Part shown: piece after piece, positions 6,179-6,398 of the stretch | Numbering within the stretch: the first letter of the stretch is position 1 | Layout: every line of letters starts with the position of its first letter | Source: Prevotellaceae bacterium | GTDB lineage: Bacteria; Bacteroidota; Bacteroidia; Bacteroidales; UBA932 | Direction of reading: 5' to 3' | Length of the DNA: 6,398 bases | Assembly (NCBI GenBank): GCA_031273285.1 | Contig: JAISSE010000152.1 | Coordinates: 1-6,398, forward strand | The notes under the pieces: generated by a model | Database searches by the model: none | The model's input: only the letters and a program-made list of their open reading frames with translations | What the model was told of the DNA's origin: nothing | Translations under genes and position numbers: made by a program

Positions 6179-6398
6179 ATGTCGTCGGCGTGTGCGGCTC
6201 TTTTTGGATTCCCTGTCGCCGTTGCGGAACAATGCCGAAAAAGACACATTTTCCCCCTGCAAATCGCAGGAACGCATCAAGAAGCACTTGAACATCCCCT
6301 ACAATTTGCAGGAGCATTTCAAGAGACACTTGATCATCCCCTGCAATTTGCAGGAACACTTCAAGAGACACTTGATCATCTCCTGCAAATTGCAGGAG
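6179..6398 (+). CDS. possible repeat protein, start of gene, runs off window
   Basis: From the ATG at 6179 a frame stays open for 73 codons to the window end. It starts MSSACAALFGFPVAVAEQC and then becomes 14-residue tandem repeats, for example PLQFAGTLQETLDH. The first 17 residues are hydrophobic but lack a basic start, so a signal peptide is doubtful. Between repeat units the middle codon position changes least in this frame (about 2 changes against 5 in each other position), mildly favouring coding here. Against it, another plus frame from 6120 and a minus frame through the array are also open, there is no ribosome site, and the ATG lies only 23 bases after the T-run of a possible terminator. 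I recognise no family. It could equally be non-coding tandem-repeat DNA. Confidence 0.3.
   Translation, partial: MSSACAALFGFPVAVAEQCRKRHIFPLQIAGTHQEALEHPLQFAGAFQETLDHPLQFAGTLQETLDHLLQIAG
6254..6398. repeat. 42-base tandem repeat array with internal palindromes, continues past window end
   Basis: Units are 6254-6295, 6296-6337, 6338-6379 and a partial 6380-6398. Units two and three differ at 3 of 42 bases; unit one differs from three at 7, as expected for a decayed outer edge. Each unit begins with CCTGCAA-N-TTGCAGG or a near copy: perfect in units three and four, one pair broken in one and two. In unit four the palindrome extends to 19 bases. Units two and three also hold TCAAG-AGACA-CTTGA, a second small inverted repeat. 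The unit is 14 codons and four 10.5-base helical turns long. There are no unique spacers, so it is not a CRISPR. Confidence 0.95.

Noticed and set aside
6120..6371. 83-codon minus-strand frame across the tandem array
   Set aside because: It starts at a GTG inside a repeat and its unit-to-unit changes fall mostly outside its third codon position, the opposite of what coding would give. It is kept only as part of the frame-ambiguity finding.
6254..6398. CRISPR array
   Set aside because: The 42-base units are contiguous and alike along their full length; there are no unique spacers between repeats and no cas genes in the window.

Overview
The window looks like chromosomal DNA from a member of the Bacteroidota, most likely the order Bacteroidales. 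Three things point there: a DUF4252-type secreted protein, promoters of the TAnnTTTG type, and AT-rich leaders without Shine-Dalgarno sites in front of genes. The intergenic DNA is also full of short degenerate repeats of a kind I associate with this phylum from memory. No rRNA, tRNA, insertion sequence, CRISPR array or phage gene was seen.

Layout: positions 1-612 (+) hold the end of a secreted DUF4252-like protein whose signal peptide is probably cut by the window edge. Positions 613-789 lie between convergent genes and contain a long imperfect inverted repeat built from CGCAAAG heptamers. Positions 790-5497 (-) form a three-gene unit. In transcription order these are a roughly 1000-residue exported TPR protein, a polytopic membrane protein of the flippase-like/LPG-synthase transmembrane family, and orotate phosphoribosyltransferase (pyrE). 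The second and third genes overlap by 17 bases, and the first two are 42 bases apart with no visible terminator, so one transcript from a promoter near 5546-5580 is likely. The unit joins two envelope-type proteins with a pyrimidine biosynthesis enzyme; nothing in the sequence shows a functional link beyond co-transcription.

Positions 5498-5999 are a divergent intergenic region with several families of short repeats, one AT-rich hairpin, and a promoter at each end. From about 5940 a second transcription unit runs rightwards. It has a clear -7 box, a possible 39-codon reading frame ending in a tyrosine-rich tail, a GC-rich hairpin followed by six Ts, and then a 42-base tandem repeat array that runs off the window end. 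The array is 14 codons or four helical turns per unit, and each unit carries a palindrome. An ATG-initiated frame (6179 to end) reads through it as 14-residue repeats, but two other frames are also open, so its coding status is uncertain.

The three-gene unit is ordinary. The least explained part is 5940-6398, with the 658-771 inverted repeat second. No new system is demonstrated; the best candidate for follow-up is the leader/hairpin/repeat-array unit at the right end.
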